Source: Anaerolineales bacterium
Lineage (GTDB): Bacteria; Chloroflexota; Anaerolineae; Anaerolineales; Villigracilaceae
DNA length: 64,000 nucleotides
Assembly: GCA_030583905.1 (NCBI GenBank)
Contig: CP129481.1
Coordinates: 434,001-498,000, forward strand
Direction of reading: 5' to 3'
Both the position numbers and the translations under genes were made by a program. Positions within the stretch are counted from its first letter, which is position 1, and each line of letters begins with the position of its first letter. The notes beneath the pieces are model-generated. The model was not told where the DNA came from. It saw nothing but the letters and a program-made list of their open reading frames with translations, and made no database searches. Shown here in pieces: positions 25,026-33,462 of the stretch.

Positions 25026-26446
25026 TTCGCCTCACAACGTGCGAAGATGACCGCATACGCATCACGGTACTCTTCACACCAAATCTCAGATTCAGAAACT
25101 GCACTCACCAGCCTCGGCTGTGCCGCTGCGGAAAGCATGAGCGTGTTGATTTTCCCGCGGTCGAACATCTCCTGCCATCCTTCGGCGCGGCTGACCCGGA
25201 CATATTCGCTCCATTGTTCGGGCGGATAGGCATTGAAGCGGCTGTCCATCCACGGTTTGCAGGAGGGCATGGCAAAGGACAGATAACCGCCAAAGGCGTA
25301 GTCCGCCCAAAGGTTGGAACAGGCTTGAGGATGTTCACTCAACCATCCCGTCGCGGCGAGAGGCGTGGTGGTCATCTCATAAACAGGAACAGAGTCGCCC
25401 ATCCATTTTTCGCGAAGCCCCGTCAAAAACAGCAATGGAATAAAAAGGATGAAAATCCCAAAACTGACATTGAGCGCGGGAAAGGTCGGTTTGGGCTGAT
25501 CGAGCCGTTTTGTCCATTCGGCGAGGAGTGCGGCGGTGAAGACGGCGAGGAGAATTTGAAACCAGATGACATAACGCAAGCCTGTGAGCGCGAGCCAGCC
25601 AAAGCCAAGAAGCCAAACCCAGTCCAGCACGGAAAGTTTGCGCGGCGAGAATGCGGCGAGCGGAGAAAATACAAGCAGCCACGCGAAGAAGACGTTCATC
25701 TGCCAGCCTTCGTTGCGCGGCGGCGACCATTCGAACGCAAAGAGTTGGTCGGACGGCGAGTTGAGCATGAAGGCAATATATTTCCACACGTCAAGCCCAT
25801 GCGGATTGATCAACGTCGCAAGGAGCATCAGACCAAACACAATGGCGAGTGTTTTCTTATCACCCGTTCCAAACAGGAGCGCCGCGCCAACCAACATGAA
25901 TGGCAGGATAAAGGAGCCGTGCAGGTTTGCCCAAAGCAGGGCGGCGACAGGCAGCACCCAAAGATAATTTCTCTTTCCATATTGCCAATGCAGAAGGCTC
26001 CACAGGCAAATTACAAAAAGTGGATAAGCAAACAACTGCGAACGCACAGACCAGTTATTCGCGCTGGCAATGCCAAGGACAAAAATAAGAATCGTCGCAA
26101 GACGGGCATTGGAAACCTGGCGGGACATCTGCCAAACCAAGCCGTAGGTGATCGCGATCAACAGTCCGCGCAATAAAAATACAAATGTAATTCCACCCGC
26201 ATTGTAAACAAGATAAAGAATCACCCCCGCCAGCCAGGGTTGATAGACGATAGGTTGCCCCGCCTGGCTCCAACTGATGGTGTCAATAATGGGAACTGCC
26301 CCATTTTGAATGGTCTCCATCCCCACACGCATCAACCACCAGAAGTCCTGCGGTTGGATCTCCAGCAGGAATGCAATCACGATCAACGGCATCAACACAA
26401 TGCTCAACCAGAGAAAGTCGTAAGAACGATGTTGGCGAGAGTTCAT
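25022..26446 (-). CDS. Polytopic membrane protein, GT-C glycosyltransferase-like
   Basis: A 474-residue protein with about 10-11 transmembrane helices. An acidic motif in the first outer loop (LEIQPQDFWWL) and a C-terminal soluble part with DSRFNAYPPEQW resemble polyprenyl-phosphate-dependent GT-C enzymes and related uncharacterised proteins, which would use lipid-linked sugars on the outer face. It is coupled to the following GT4 gene by a 4-nt overlap. TATAGG ends 6 nt before the ATG, a weak leaderless-type signal. No close family recognised with certainty. Confidence 0.6.
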   Translation of the reverse strand: MNSRQHRSYDFLWLSIVLMPLIVIAFLLEIQPQDFWWLMRVGMETIQNGAVPIIDTISWSQAGQPIVYQPWLAGVILYLVYNAGGITFVFLLRGLLIAITYGLVWQMSRQVSNARLATILIFVLGIASANNWSVRSQLFAYPLFVICLWSLLHWQYGKRNYLWVLPVAALLWANLHGSFILPFMLVGAALLFGTGDKKTLAIVFGLMLLATLINPHGLDVWKYIAFMLNSPSDQLFAFEWSPPRNEGWQMNVFFAWLLVFSPLAAFSPRKLSVLDWVWLLGFGWLALTGLRYVIWFQILLAVFTAALLAEWTKRLDQPKPTFPALNVSFGIFILFIPLLFLTGLREKWMGDSVPVYEMTTTPLAATGWLSEHPQACSNLWADYAFGGYLSFAMPSCKPWMDSRFNAYPPEQWSEYVRVSRAEGWQEMFDRGKINTLMLSAAAQPRLVSAVSESEIWCEEYRDAYAVIFARCEAK

Positions 26447-26487
26447 GCAGTGCCTATAGACTGCGGATTACAGACCGTATCCATCAT

Positions 26488-26516
26488 CAATCGTCCACAG
26501 TCAATTGTCCATCATC
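26488..26516. repeat. Dispersed repeat family B copy
   Basis: CAATCGTCCACAGTCAATTG and following bases; it reaches into and supplies the stop codon of the NTF2-like gene. Confidence 0.6.
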
Positions 26517-26931
26517 CCACGTGCGGAGCGGAGTAGGCGGGCGATTTATGCACGTGCACCACCTTCCACACGCCATCCAACTTCACCATCACACGGCTTT
26601 CGTTGTGCGCGGCGACCGTCACGCCCGAAGCCAGTGCTGTGCTGATGAGCAAGGTGTAACTTGCAATCGCCATATCGCCATAGCGTTGGATATGCAGATT
26701 GGACAGATCGAATCTGGTCTTGCCCGTTTCCTCCGCGCCGAAGACTGCGCCGCGCTCTCCGTTCGATGTCATCATAAACTCATGGAACGGCAACCCGTCC
26801 AACCGATGCGGCGTGACCCACCACTCGTACAACGTCAAATCCTCCGCCGTCGTTTCGTGATACGACGCAATATCATTGGTCATGATGCCCCGCAAATGCT
26901 TCAACAAAAATTCGTGGACTTCGCCATCCAT
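26512..26931 (-). CDS. NTF2-like (SnoaL/DUF4440-type) protein
   Basis: A 139-residue protein with a cone-shaped NTF2 fold pattern: an N-terminal helix, a region with YHETTAEDLTLYEWWV, and paired strands including YGDMAIASYTLLIS and SRVMVKLDGVWKVVHVHKS. Members include ketosteroid isomerases and small-ligand binding proteins; the function here is unknown. It begins 2 nt after the stop of the upstream GT4 gene, so it belongs to that operon. Confidence 0.7.
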   Translation of the reverse strand: MDGEVHEFLLKHLRGIMTNDIASYHETTAEDLTLYEWWVTPHRLDGLPFHEFMMTSNGERGAVFGAEETGKTRFDLSNLHIQRYGDMAIASYTLLISTALASGVTVAAHNESRVMVKLDGVWKVVHVHKSPAYSAPHVG

Positions 26932-26933
26932 GC

Positions 26934-27938
26934 CTAATCCTCCAACAAGACTTTGAGATACGACTTGACCATTGTATCGAGACCGAACTCCGCTTCCGCG
27001 CGCCTCCTCGCCGCCGCCCGGAATTGACTCTGTTTCTCGATCACCTCCCCCGCTGACGCCGCGAGCACATCCACATCGGGTGTTTCCAATCTCCAGGGAT
27101 TCGCCCCATACGGCACGATCACCCCCGCCTCATCGCCGACCAACTCCTTGAGCGAGCCTGTATCGAAGCCGATGACGGGCAGTCCGCATGCCAGTGACTC
27201 GATGACCGAGTTCGGGCAGGGCGGGTTGACTTCCGCGCAGTACATTAAGTGGGATGACCGTGCCAGTTTGGGAATCTCCGTGCGCGGGACGGTGCCGAGG
27301 AATTTCACAGGGACACTGCTTTGCATTTTGCGCTGTGTGGCTTCGTCCACTGTGCCAGCCACAACAACTTCCATCGGGTATTTCGTGGACAATTTCTCCG
27401 CCACGCTGACGGCATGGAACAAGCCCGAATTCAACCCCCGCGCAAGACTGCCTTCGAGCAACAACATGCGGAATTTGTCCGTCGGGCGTTCGTGTTCGCC
27501 TGTAGGAGTGTAGGTCTGCAAATCCACGCCGTTGATGATGACACTTGCAGGAGCGTCCGCCACGCCGTACCAGTCCTCCCACCACTGGCGGATGAATCGA
27601 CTTTGATAAATGACCCTGTCCGCGAAACGATTGCGGATGAGCGAAAGTATGAAATTGCCGTACACCGCGCGGACGGTGTATCTCGCGCCCGACCATTTCA
27701 CGCGATGCACCCAGTTAATGCCATCCAACCTTTGGACGACGCGAATGCCTCGTCGGCGGACCCGGCTGAGGCGGGGAAGGAAGCGAGTCCCTGCAATGAC
27801 GAGCAGAGACTCGAAGTTTGAGTCCAGATCGTAGGTGATGTCGATGCCGCGGGACTTTAATCCCTGCTCGAATTTCAGACGAAAGGACGCCATGCCGCCC
27901 GTCCCCTGCACGAACGGCGTGATGCAAATGCGGGTCAT
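26934..27938 (-). CDS. Glycosyltransferase family 4 protein
   Basis: A 334-residue GT-B enzyme; N-terminal acceptor domain starting MTRICITPFVQGTGGMASF, then a C-terminal donor domain with SLARGLNSGLFHAV, EVVVAGTVDE and PCPNSVIESLACGLPVIGFDTG (the E-x7-E-like block that binds nucleotide-sugar). The start is supported by a TATAAT ending exactly 6 nt before the ATG and absence of a Shine-Dalgarno. First gene of a short minus-strand unit with the NTF2-like protein. Acceptor unknown; cell-surface polysaccharide is a reasonable guess. Confidence 0.83.
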   Translation of the reverse strand: MTRICITPFVQGTGGMASFRLKFEQGLKSRGIDITYDLDSNFESLLVIAGTRFLPRLSRVRRRGIRVVQRLDGINWVHRVKWSGARYTVRAVYGNFILSLIRNRFADRVIYQSRFIRQWWEDWYGVADAPASVIINGVDLQTYTPTGEHERPTDKFRMLLLEGSLARGLNSGLFHAVSVAEKLSTKYPMEVVVAGTVDEATQRKMQSSVPVKFLGTVPRTEIPKLARSSHLMYCAEVNPPCPNSVIESLACGLPVIGFDTGSLKELVGDEAGVIVPYGANPWRLETPDVDVLAASAGEVIEKQSQFRAAARRRAEAEFGLDTMVKSYLKVLLED

Positions 27939-27944
27939 GCTGGG

Positions 27945-27950
27945 ATTATA
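27945..27950 (-). promoter_or_regulatory. -10 element for a leaderless glycosyltransferase transcript
   Basis: Minus-strand TATAAT, gap of 6 nt to the ATG, directly next to a family D palindrome (27952-27982). Confidence 0.6.
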
Positions 27951-27951
27951 T

Positions 27952-27982
27952 CGTAGGGATACAACGTTGCCGCATCCCTACG
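27952..27982. repeat. Family D palindrome (GTAGGGAT type)
   Basis: CGTAGGGAT and ATCCCTACG arms around a 13-nt centre, between the glycosyltransferase promoter and the end of the cupin gene. It could also terminate the cupin transcript. Confidence 0.65.
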
Positions 27983-27988
27983 GATTCT

Positions 27989-28477
27989 CTACCCCAGAAC
28001 TTCCATCCCATATTTTTGAATGATCGGCATCAATGGCTCCATATCTTCCGGGGTGGGAGGCGCATCGGGTCGTGGCGGCAGGGTGATGGACGCGGCAGGT
28101 TCACTCGTCTCAAGGATGAAATCCTCAAAGCCCGAGGGCGAGAGAATGAACAACATGCGCGAGGGACCTTTGTCTACGCGGTAACGGTGCGGCACGCCTT
28201 TGGGACCGAAGAGGAATGAGCCGGGTCCCGCCTTGATGGTTTTGTCGCCGACTTCAAAGGTGAGCGAACCTTCCAGAACCCAAAATGCTTCGTCCTCGTT
28301 GTGATGGACATGCAGGGGTGTTTCCTCGCCCTCATGATCCATTACTTCCACCAGCGCGAAGTGCCCGTCGGTATCTTTGCCTGTGGCTTTGATGATCGCC
28401 AGTCCGCCCATCCACCAGCGGGCTTCACCCTCGTTCGCGTTCAATGCATAGATTCGGCTTGCAAGGTTTGTGTTCAT
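27989..28477 (-). CDS. Cupin-domain protein
   Basis: A 162-residue single cupin. Motif 1 is HVHHNEDEAFWVLEGSL (metal-binding His residues and Glu), motif 2 is GVPHRYRVDKGPSRML with one His. The barrel may bind a metal and a small ligand; enzymatic activity cannot be inferred. The ATG at 28477 has AAAGGAG 6 nt upstream and is preferred to one 18 nt earlier. It follows the TetR regulator by 33 nt on the same strand and may be its target or partner. Confidence 0.8.
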   Translation of the reverse strand: MNTNLASRIYALNANEGEARWWMGGLAIIKATGKDTDGHFALVEVMDHEGEETPLHVHHNEDEAFWVLEGSLTFEVGDKTIKAGPGSFLFGPKGVPHRYRVDKGPSRMLFILSPSGFEDFILETSEPAASITLPPRPDAPPTPEDMEPLMPIIQKYGMEVLG

Positions 28478-28510
28478 TTTTGCTCCTTTGACCATTAAAA
28501 CAAGCCGCCG

Positions 28511-29110
28511 CTAACCCGGCGACCTGGCAACCAAACACACCAGTAATTCATTGATCGTCCGTTCGATCTCCGCGCGTGATATTTCTTTTCTGCGAAATGA
28601 CAGGAATACAGGCACATCCAACAACGCGCTGACGGTTTCCACCGTGCGTTTGTTCGGTTTGATCGGCTTGAGCGCGATACGCGTCAGCCCTTCGATCAGG
28701 GATTTGAGATACGCCTCCCACTCCTGAACTGATTGCAATGTGCGTTCTTGATGATCCATCTCAAGGTAGGGCTCGCCGCGCTCGTAAAAGTCGAAGAGTG
28801 TTTTCACCAAACTTGCGATTCGTTCATCAACCGTTGCCGCGTTGGCAAAGATGACATCCGCATCATCCAATGAGGGCGGCTGGACAATCGCATACATCAA
28901 CTCGCCGCAGGCAGGCACCAGCTCATCGAGGGAAGGGAAGTAGTTATAAACAGTCGCCAGTGAGACATCGGCATGTTGGGCGATATCCTTCCAGGAGGTG
29001 CCGAAGATTCCCTTCCGGCTGTGAAGCGCCAGCGTGGATCGGAGGATCCGCTGACGGATGGCTTCGGAAGCGGCTTCGCGTTTGGTCTTGGTGTATTTTC
29101 GAGGCGTCAT
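28511..29110 (-). CDS. TetR-family transcriptional regulator
   Basis: A 199-residue repressor-type protein. The N-terminal helix-turn-helix is clear: RQRILRSTLALHSRKGIFG followed by DIAQHADVSLATVYNYFPS with the TetR recognition helix. The helical C-terminal part would bind a small effector. It probably regulates itself, the cupin gene and perhaps the divergent deoxynucleoside kinase region; the 210-bp AT-rich gap to the right is where operators are expected. No Shine-Dalgarno before the ATG. Confidence 0.87.
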   Translation of the reverse strand: MTPRKYTKTKREAASEAIRQRILRSTLALHSRKGIFGTSWKDIAQHADVSLATVYNYFPSLDELVPACGELMYAIVQPPSLDDADVIFANAATVDERIASLVKTLFDFYERGEPYLEMDHQERTLQSVQEWEAYLKSLIEGLTRIALKPIKPNKRTVETVSALLDVPVFLSFRRKEISRAEIERTINELLVCLVARSPG

Positions 29111-29280
29111 AATTAATTATTTAGAAAAAAATTCTATCCAAATATATCAAAGCGTATTCCACATGTCAAGTCACCGCAAGCGGGATTTAATTCAACTTAT
29201 CCGGTCGTCAGACAATGGCATCCGCGCATGGATACTCCCCCTTTATCCCGCCCTCTTCAAAAGAATATCAAACCTGTTTT

Positions 29281-29304
29281 ATGGTATCCTTTGGTCAATA
29301 CCAT
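29281..29304. promoter_or_regulatory. Candidate operator upstream of a deoxynucleoside kinase
   Basis: Inverted repeat ATGGTAT (29281-29287) and ATACCAT (29298-29304) with a 10-nt spacer, 18 nt before the kinase ATG. Symmetry suggests a dimeric regulator; the regulator is unknown. Confidence 0.35.
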
Positions 29305-29321
29305 TCAGGGAGCATTCGTTC

Positions 29322-29957
29322 ATGTACATAGCCATCGAAGGCGTGATCGGTGTCGGAAAGACCACGCTCGCCCGTCTTTTACAATCCGCGTTTGAAGCGG
29401 AGGTTTTGCTGGAAGTGTTCGAGGAGAATCCATTCCTCTCCGATTTTTATGCAGACCGCGCGCGCTACGCCTTTCAGACACAGATCTTCTTTTTGCTCAG
29501 CCGCTATCACCAACAGAACAACAATGTGCCAAAGATACTGGCGGATGGGAAAAGCCTGATCTCTGATTACACGTTTGCAAAGGATGCGCTGTTCGCAGGC
29601 ATCAACCTGAAAGGCGACGAACTGGACATGTATCACAAGGTGCATGAGGCGCTGGGCGAAAAGATCCCCAAACCCGATTTACTCGTCTATTTGCAAGCCA
29701 GCACCGACACACTCATGAACCGCATCGCCTTCCGCGACAGACCCTACGAACGGCAAATGGAGCGCAGTTACATCCATGAACTCAACCTGGCGTATGAAGA
29801 ATTTTTCTCCAAGCCGTTCGACCATACACCCGTATTGAAGATCGACACCAACGACCTGAACATCATCCAAAACACGGAGCATCTCCAGTTGATCGAAAAC
29901 CGCATCCGCCAGACCTTGAACCTGACTCCGTTTCAAGCCAGTTTGCCCCTCGAATAG
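29322..29957 (+). CDS. Deoxynucleoside kinase (first of two)
   Basis: A 211-residue dNK/dGK-family kinase that phosphorylates deoxynucleosides with ATP for salvage. P-loop GVIGVGKTTLA starts at residue 7, ENPFLSDFYAD follows, then the substrate glutamate region, and the arginine-rich lid FRDRPYERQM. The ATG at 29322 is used because the P-loop lies 7 residues later; the AGGGAG at about 29306 is an acceptable ribosome site. Upstream ATGs would add 88 residues with no homology. A paralogue is encoded at 32.7-33.4 kb. A nucleotidyltransferase-like gene follows 9 nt later. Confidence 0.87.
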   Translation: MYIAIEGVIGVGKTTLARLLQSAFEAEVLLEVFEENPFLSDFYADRARYAFQTQIFFLLSRYHQQNNNVPKILADGKSLISDYTFAKDALFAGINLKGDELDMYHKVHEALGEKIPKPDLLVYLQASTDTLMNRIAFRDRPYERQMERSYIHELNLAYEEFFSKPFDHTPVLKIDTNDLNIIQNTEHLQLIENRIRQTLNLTPFQASLPLE

Positions 29958-29966
29958 GCAGGAACC

Positions 29967-30995
29967 ATGCGCGTCACACGAGACTCCCTTCTGCGAATTG
30001 CCAAAGAGACCGTCCAGGAACGGGCGTATAACGACCCCAACATCATCGCCGCCTACCTGACAGGCTCCCTGCTCAACGTCGACCCCATGCTCGGCGGCAC
30101 AGCCGACATCGACCTGGTCTTCGTTGTCAAGGACCTGCCCGAAAAGCCGCGCGAGTTCGTCAAACTCACCCCCGATTTTCACCTCGACATCACCCGCCGC
30201 CCAAGGGACGACTTCAAATCCCCGCGCGACCTGCGCGGCGATCCGTGGCTCGGCTACGAAATGTACGACCCGATCCTGCTGTACGAACGCGAAAAATTCT
30301 TCGATTTTGTGCAAGCCAGCCTGCGGGCAGGTTTTGAATTCGAACAGCCGCCGCTCATGCTCCAGCGCTGCCGCAGCCTGCTCACCCACAGCCGCCAGAT
30401 CTGGATGGACCTTTCCGAGTTCGAGGGCGAGGCGGGCGCGAAAGAGATCCGCAAGTACATGAGGTCAGTTTTCCACGTCGTCAACGCCGTCGCCGAGTTG
30501 AGCGGTCCGCCCATTTGGGAGCGCAGGCTTCTGCTCGAATTCCCCGCCCGCGCCGAGGCGGCGCAAAAGCCCGGCATGGTCGCAACAGTGTACGGGTTGG
30601 TTGGCGCGAACAACGTCGATGTGGAAAAGGTCAAAAGCTGGCTATCGGACTGGAAAGCCGCCTTCAGCACCGCCTGCGGCAATCCGCTTGTAGATCCGCG
30701 CATCGACAAGAACCGCCTGAACTATTACGAAAAAGCCGCCAAAACCCTGCTGGACGGCGAAACGCCTCTTTCCGCGCTCTGGCTTGTCCTGCATACCTGG
30801 ACCTTGTCCGCCGCTGTATTGACGGGCGACCACCTGAAGTTCTGGCAGAATGCCTGCACGGACCTGGGTTTGCTGGGAGACGGTTTCTCTGAACATGTGG
30901 AGGCGCTCGACCATTTCATTGACGAGGTCGAGATCATATTGGAGGAGATCGCCGCCGCCAACGGGCTTAACGAAGAACCATTGGCAGGTTTGTAA
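29967..30995 (+). CDS. Nucleotidyltransferase-fold protein of unknown function
   Basis: A 342-residue protein. The N-terminal part has a polymerase-beta-type nucleotidyltransferase motif: YLTGSLLNVDPMLGGTADIDLVFV, i.e. GS followed by DxD that binds the metal-nucleotide. The remainder is mostly helical, as in kanamycin nucleotidyltransferase-like or HEPN-partner proteins. It is probably an intracellular nucleotidylyltransferase acting on a small molecule or protein; no target is evident. Cotranscribed with the kinase just upstream. The last codons overlap the -35 region of the next promoter. Confidence 0.65.
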   Translation: MRVTRDSLLRIAKETVQERAYNDPNIIAAYLTGSLLNVDPMLGGTADIDLVFVVKDLPEKPREFVKLTPDFHLDITRRPRDDFKSPRDLRGDPWLGYEMYDPILLYEREKFFDFVQASLRAGFEFEQPPLMLQRCRSLLTHSRQIWMDLSEFEGEAGAKEIRKYMRSVFHVVNAVAELSGPPIWERRLLLEFPARAEAAQKPGMVATVYGLVGANNVDVEKVKSWLSDWKAAFSTACGNPLVDPRIDKNRLNYYEKAAKTLLDGETPLSALWLVLHTWTLSAAVLTGDHLKFWQNACTDLGLLGDGFSEHVEALDHFIDEVEIILEEIAAANGLNEEPLAGL

Positions 30996-31008
30996 ATGCG
31001 GGTATAAT
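30981..31008 (+). promoter_or_regulatory. Promoter of the pyrB leader
   Basis: TTGGCA (30981-30986), 16-bp spacer, TATAAT (31003-31008). Initiation would be near 31015, 1-2 nt before a small ORF. Confidence 0.7.
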
Positions 31009-31016
31009 CAGCGCCG

Positions 31017-31106
31017 ATGTTCCGAGGAAATCCCCTGCTCCGATTGCTCTACAAGTCCCGCGTAGACATACTTTTTCTTTTCAACTTTCGTTCTCAAAAA
31101 GCCTGA
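31017..31106 (+). CDS. 29-residue leader peptide ORF upstream of pyrB
   Basis: ATG at 31017, 8 nt after the TATAAT, so its mRNA would be essentially leaderless. The frame includes a U-rich run coding Leu-Phe-Leu-Phe and ends with TGA (31104-31106) inside the 5' arm of a terminator. The enteric pyrBI leader peptide has the same layout: U-rich pause region, reading into the attenuator. Function is inferred from architecture only. Confidence 0.5.
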   Translation: MFRGNPLLRLLYKSRVDILFLFNFRSQKA

Positions 31107-31126
31107 CAGTAATTGTCAGGCTTTTT
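31096..31126 (+). terminator. Attenuator/terminator upstream of pyrB
   Basis: Perfect 13-bp stem (31096-31108, 31114-31126) with loop GTAAT; the 3' arm ends in five T. A small hairpin TCTAC/GTAGA (31048-31052, 31062-31066) precedes the U-rich tract 31072-31082 and could pause polymerase. Confidence 0.85.
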
Positions 31127-31140
31127 CTTAATACTCCTGT

Positions 31141-31204
31141 AGGTCAGGCTTTTAGCCTGACACATTTCTAAAAATCATGCGACACGGCGGGTTACAAACC
31201 TGCC
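31141..31204. repeat. Two dispersed palindromes, family E
   Basis: TCAGGCTTTTAGCCTGA (31144-31160), then GGCGGGTT/AACCTGCC (31186-31204) between the pyr attenuator and the next gene. Confidence 0.7.
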
Positions 31205-31229
31205 CTACCAGAACCGTTGGAGAGAACTC

Positions 31230-31565
31230 ATGAACAACTTTACTGACGTAAAACTGGAAATATTCACCCCGCAGGAATATGCCCTGACCATCCGTGACGA
31301 ACTGGCAAAGATCGGTGTGGGCGTGATCGGAAATTATGACCATTGTGTTGCCATCTCGCAGGTGACAGGTTATTTCCGTCCGTTGGAGGGAGCCAACCCG
31401 TTCGATGGCAAGGTCGGCGAGATCAAAGTGACCACGGAGTACAAGCTCGAAGTCAATTGCAGGCGCGAGTTGGTAAAGGATGCGATTGAAGTAATCAAGC
31501 GCGTGCATCCCTACGAAGAGCCGCTGATCAATGTCATTCCGCTGGCGAATCATATTTTTACGTAA
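31230..31565 (+). CDS. Stand-alone Nif3/YqfO-insert (CutA-like) domain protein
   Basis: A 111-residue protein resembling the CutA/PII-like domain inserted in bacterial Nif3 (YqfO) proteins, here on its own: [25 protein letters not shown] is the signature, and [13 protein letters not shown] the C-terminal strand. Such proteins form trimers and may bind a small ligand; function is not known. GGAGAG precedes the ATG. It lies between the attenuator and pyrB and would be cotranscribed with pyrB. Confidence 0.75.
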   Translation: MNNFTDVKLEIFTPQEYALTIRDELAKIGVGVIGNYDHCVAISQVTGYFRPLEGANPFDGKVGEIKVTTEYKLEVNCRRELVKDAIEVIKRVHPYEEPLINVIPLANHIFT

Positions 31566-31570
31566 CCAAT

Positions 31571-31603
31571 GTCATTGCGAGCCACTTCGCGGCTCGCAAT
31601 GAC
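31571..31603. repeat. Dispersed palindrome, family G
   Basis: GTCATTGCGAGCC and GGCTCGCAATGAC arms (13 bp) around ACTTCGC, immediately before pyrB. This motif is a widespread intergenic repeat type. Confidence 0.75.
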
Positions 31604-31627
31604 AGAAGACCAACTAAAGGAGTAAAA

Positions 31628-32611
31628 ATGCCCACAGACCCCCAATCCCCCTACCTGCCGTTTGGCGAGAACAAGCACGCCGCGTGGTATGGCAAGGACA
31701 TCATATCCGTCAAGCAGTTCAGCCGCGCCGATCTGGAGTACATCTTCGGTGTGGCGCACGAGATGCGCGGCATGGTCGAGCGCGTCGGGACGTTCGATTT
31801 GCTGAAAGGGAAGATCCTGGCGAACCTGTTCTATGAACCGTCCACGCGCACGTCATCGTCGTTCACCGCCGCGATGGAACGGCTGGGCGGGAGCGTCATC
31901 CCGATCAACGAGGTGAAGTATTCGTCGGTGACAAAGGGCGAGAGCCTTTCGGATACGGTGCGCACGCTCGAGTGTTATGCCGATGTGATCGTGCTGCGGC
32001 ATCCCGAAACGGGGTCGGCGGCGATCGCGGCGAAGGCAGCGCGCAAACCCGTCATCAACGCGGGCGACGGCACGGGCGAACATCCGACGCAGGCATTGCT
32101 TGATACGTTCACGATCTTCGAGGAACTCGGCGCAGGTCAGGTGGATGGCATGACCGTGACCATGCTCGGCGATCTGAAATACGGGCGTACCGTCCATTCG
32201 CTGGCGCGTCTGCTTTCGATGTTCAAGGTCAAGATCAATTATGTTTCGCCCGATATTTTGAAGATGCCGAAGGAAGTGATGGACGAAGTCAGCGCGAAGG
32301 GTATCCCGCAGGCGGAGTTCAGCACGCTCGCTGACGTGCTCCCCAAAACCGATGTGCTATATGTCACGCGCGTCCAGAAGGAGCGCTTCGAAGACCCCGC
32401 CGATTATGAAAAGGTCAAGAGTGCGTACGTGATCGACCCCGAAATCATGAAAGCCGCCAAGCAGGAGATGATCGTCATGCACCCGCTCCCGCGCGTCACC
32501 GAGATCAGCATGGACTTCGACGACGATCCCCGTGCGGCATATTTCAGGCAGATGGAATACGGTCTGTACGTTAGAATGGCGTTGCTGGCGATGGTGTTGG
32601 GAAAGGCATAA
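31628..32611 (+). CDS. pyrB: Aspartate carbamoyltransferase catalytic chain
   Basis: A 327-residue enzyme that joins aspartate and carbamoyl phosphate, the first committed step of pyrimidine synthesis. Carbamoyl-phosphate loop [11 protein letters not shown] (about 75-85), the K-G-E-S-L element, [14 protein letters not shown] and the [22 protein letters not shown] region (in part: HPLPRVTEI) distinguish it from ornithine carbamoyltransferase. Start supported by AAAGGAG. No pyrI follows. A leader-peptide attenuator 530 nt upstream suggests UTP-dependent control, with the small CutA-like gene in between. Confidence 0.93.
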   Translation: MPTDPQSPYLPFGENKHAAWYGKDIISVKQFSRADLEYIFGVAHEMRGMVERVGTFDLLKGKILANLFYEPSTRTSSSFTAAMERLGGSVIPINEVKYSSVTKGESLSDTVRTLECYADVIVLRHPETGSAAIAAKAARKPVINAGDGTGEHPTQALLDTFTIFEELGAGQVDGMTVTMLGDLKYGRTVHSLARLLSMFKVKINYVSPDILKMPKEVMDEVSAKGIPQAEFSTLADVLPKTDVLYVTRVQKERFEDPADYEKVKSAYVIDPEIMKAAKQEMIVMHPLPRVTEISMDFDDDPRAAYFRQMEYGLYVRMALLAMVLGKA

Positions 32612-32633
32612 GTAAGTAACAAGTCAGACATAA

Positions 32634-32672
32634 AAGGAACGGGTTGCGAGAAAACTCCGCAACCCGTTCCTT
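32634..32672. terminator. Bidirectional terminator between pyrB and a kinase gene
   Basis: A 15-bp stem (32634-32648, 32658-32672) with 9-nt loop, T-rich on the plus side, A-rich upstream. Confidence 0.85.
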
Positions 32673-32692
32673 ATTTCTCACAACCGAGCAGC

Positions 32693-33358
32693 CTAATCTT
32701 CCGCCGCCCTTGCCATTTCTTCAGGCTCGAAAACGACCTCTTCCTTGCCTGTCAACTTATCGTCAATTTTGGAAACGATCAGCCGTAAATGACCATTGTG
32801 CGCGACATAATCCAGATCATCGGCAGGGACGGCGAGCACGGGGCAAAGCGTGAAATTCTCGATCCAGGATTCATACAAATCATTCAGATTTTGCAGGTAT
32901 TCCGGCGTGATCTGGCGCTCATAGTCGCGTCCGCGCAGGTTGATGCGGTTCATTAGCGTATCCACCGAGGCGCGCAGGTAAATGACGAGATCGGGCGGAG
33001 GCAGGAACTGCACCGACGTCTCATACAGTTCACGATAGGTTTGATAATCGCGGTCTGTCATATTCCCCTGGCGATACAGATTGTGGGCAAATATCTCCGC
33101 GTCCTCATACACACTGCGGTCCTGCACCACGGAATTGGGATGCTGCGCCAGGTTGAAGTGCGAGCGCAGGCGGTGTGTCAAAAAGAAGACCTGGGAATGA
33201 AATGCCCAGGCGGTCATATTCTTGTAAAAATCCGCAAGATAAGGATTTTCGGTCACCGGTTCGTAGAACGGATCCCAGTCCAGTTGGTCGCATAGTTTTT
33301 TTACAAGCGTGGATTTTCCGACACCGATATTGCCTGCAATGGCGATGAATTTTTTCAT
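32693..33358 (-). CDS. Deoxynucleoside kinase (second of two)
   Basis: A 221-residue dNK-family kinase like that at 29.3 kb but distinct in sequence. P-loop GNIGVGKSTLVKKL (9-22), YEPVTENPYLADFY, the DRSVYEDAEIFA substrate motif (with the DRS/EDAE typical of dAK/dGK) and the lid NLRGRDYERQI. Ends in an acidic tail. It would phosphorylate purine deoxynucleosides or dC. GAGGGT lies before the ATG. Convergent with pyrB; monocistronic. Confidence 0.88.
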   Translation of the reverse strand: MKKFIAIAGNIGVGKSTLVKKLCDQLDWDPFYEPVTENPYLADFYKNMTAWAFHSQVFFLTHRLRSHFNLAQHPNSVVQDRSVYEDAEIFAHNLYRQGNMTDRDYQTYRELYETSVQFLPPPDLVIYLRASVDTLMNRINLRGRDYERQITPEYLQNLNDLYESWIENFTLCPVLAVPADDLDYVAHNGHLRLIVSKIDDKLTGKEEVVFEPEEMARAAED

Positions 33359-33421
33359 GATCTACCCTCGGAGTTTTTTTCCATCATACCACCCGGGCGG
33401 AAAAACGCGTGGAGTTTTAAG

Positions 33422-33449
33422 AAAAAACGGGCGGATTCTCATCCGCCCG
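33422..33449 (-). terminator. Intrinsic terminator of the DsbA-like gene
   Basis: Minus-strand stem CGGGCGGAT/ATCCGCCCG, 4-nt loop, followed by six T (33422-33427). Confidence 0.9.
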
Positions 33450-33462
33450 CCGGCATATTTTT

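Noticed and set aside
29058..29321. Upstream extension of the first deoxynucleoside kinase
   Set aside because: The added 88 residues precede the P-loop without any kinase similarity and overlap the TetR start region.
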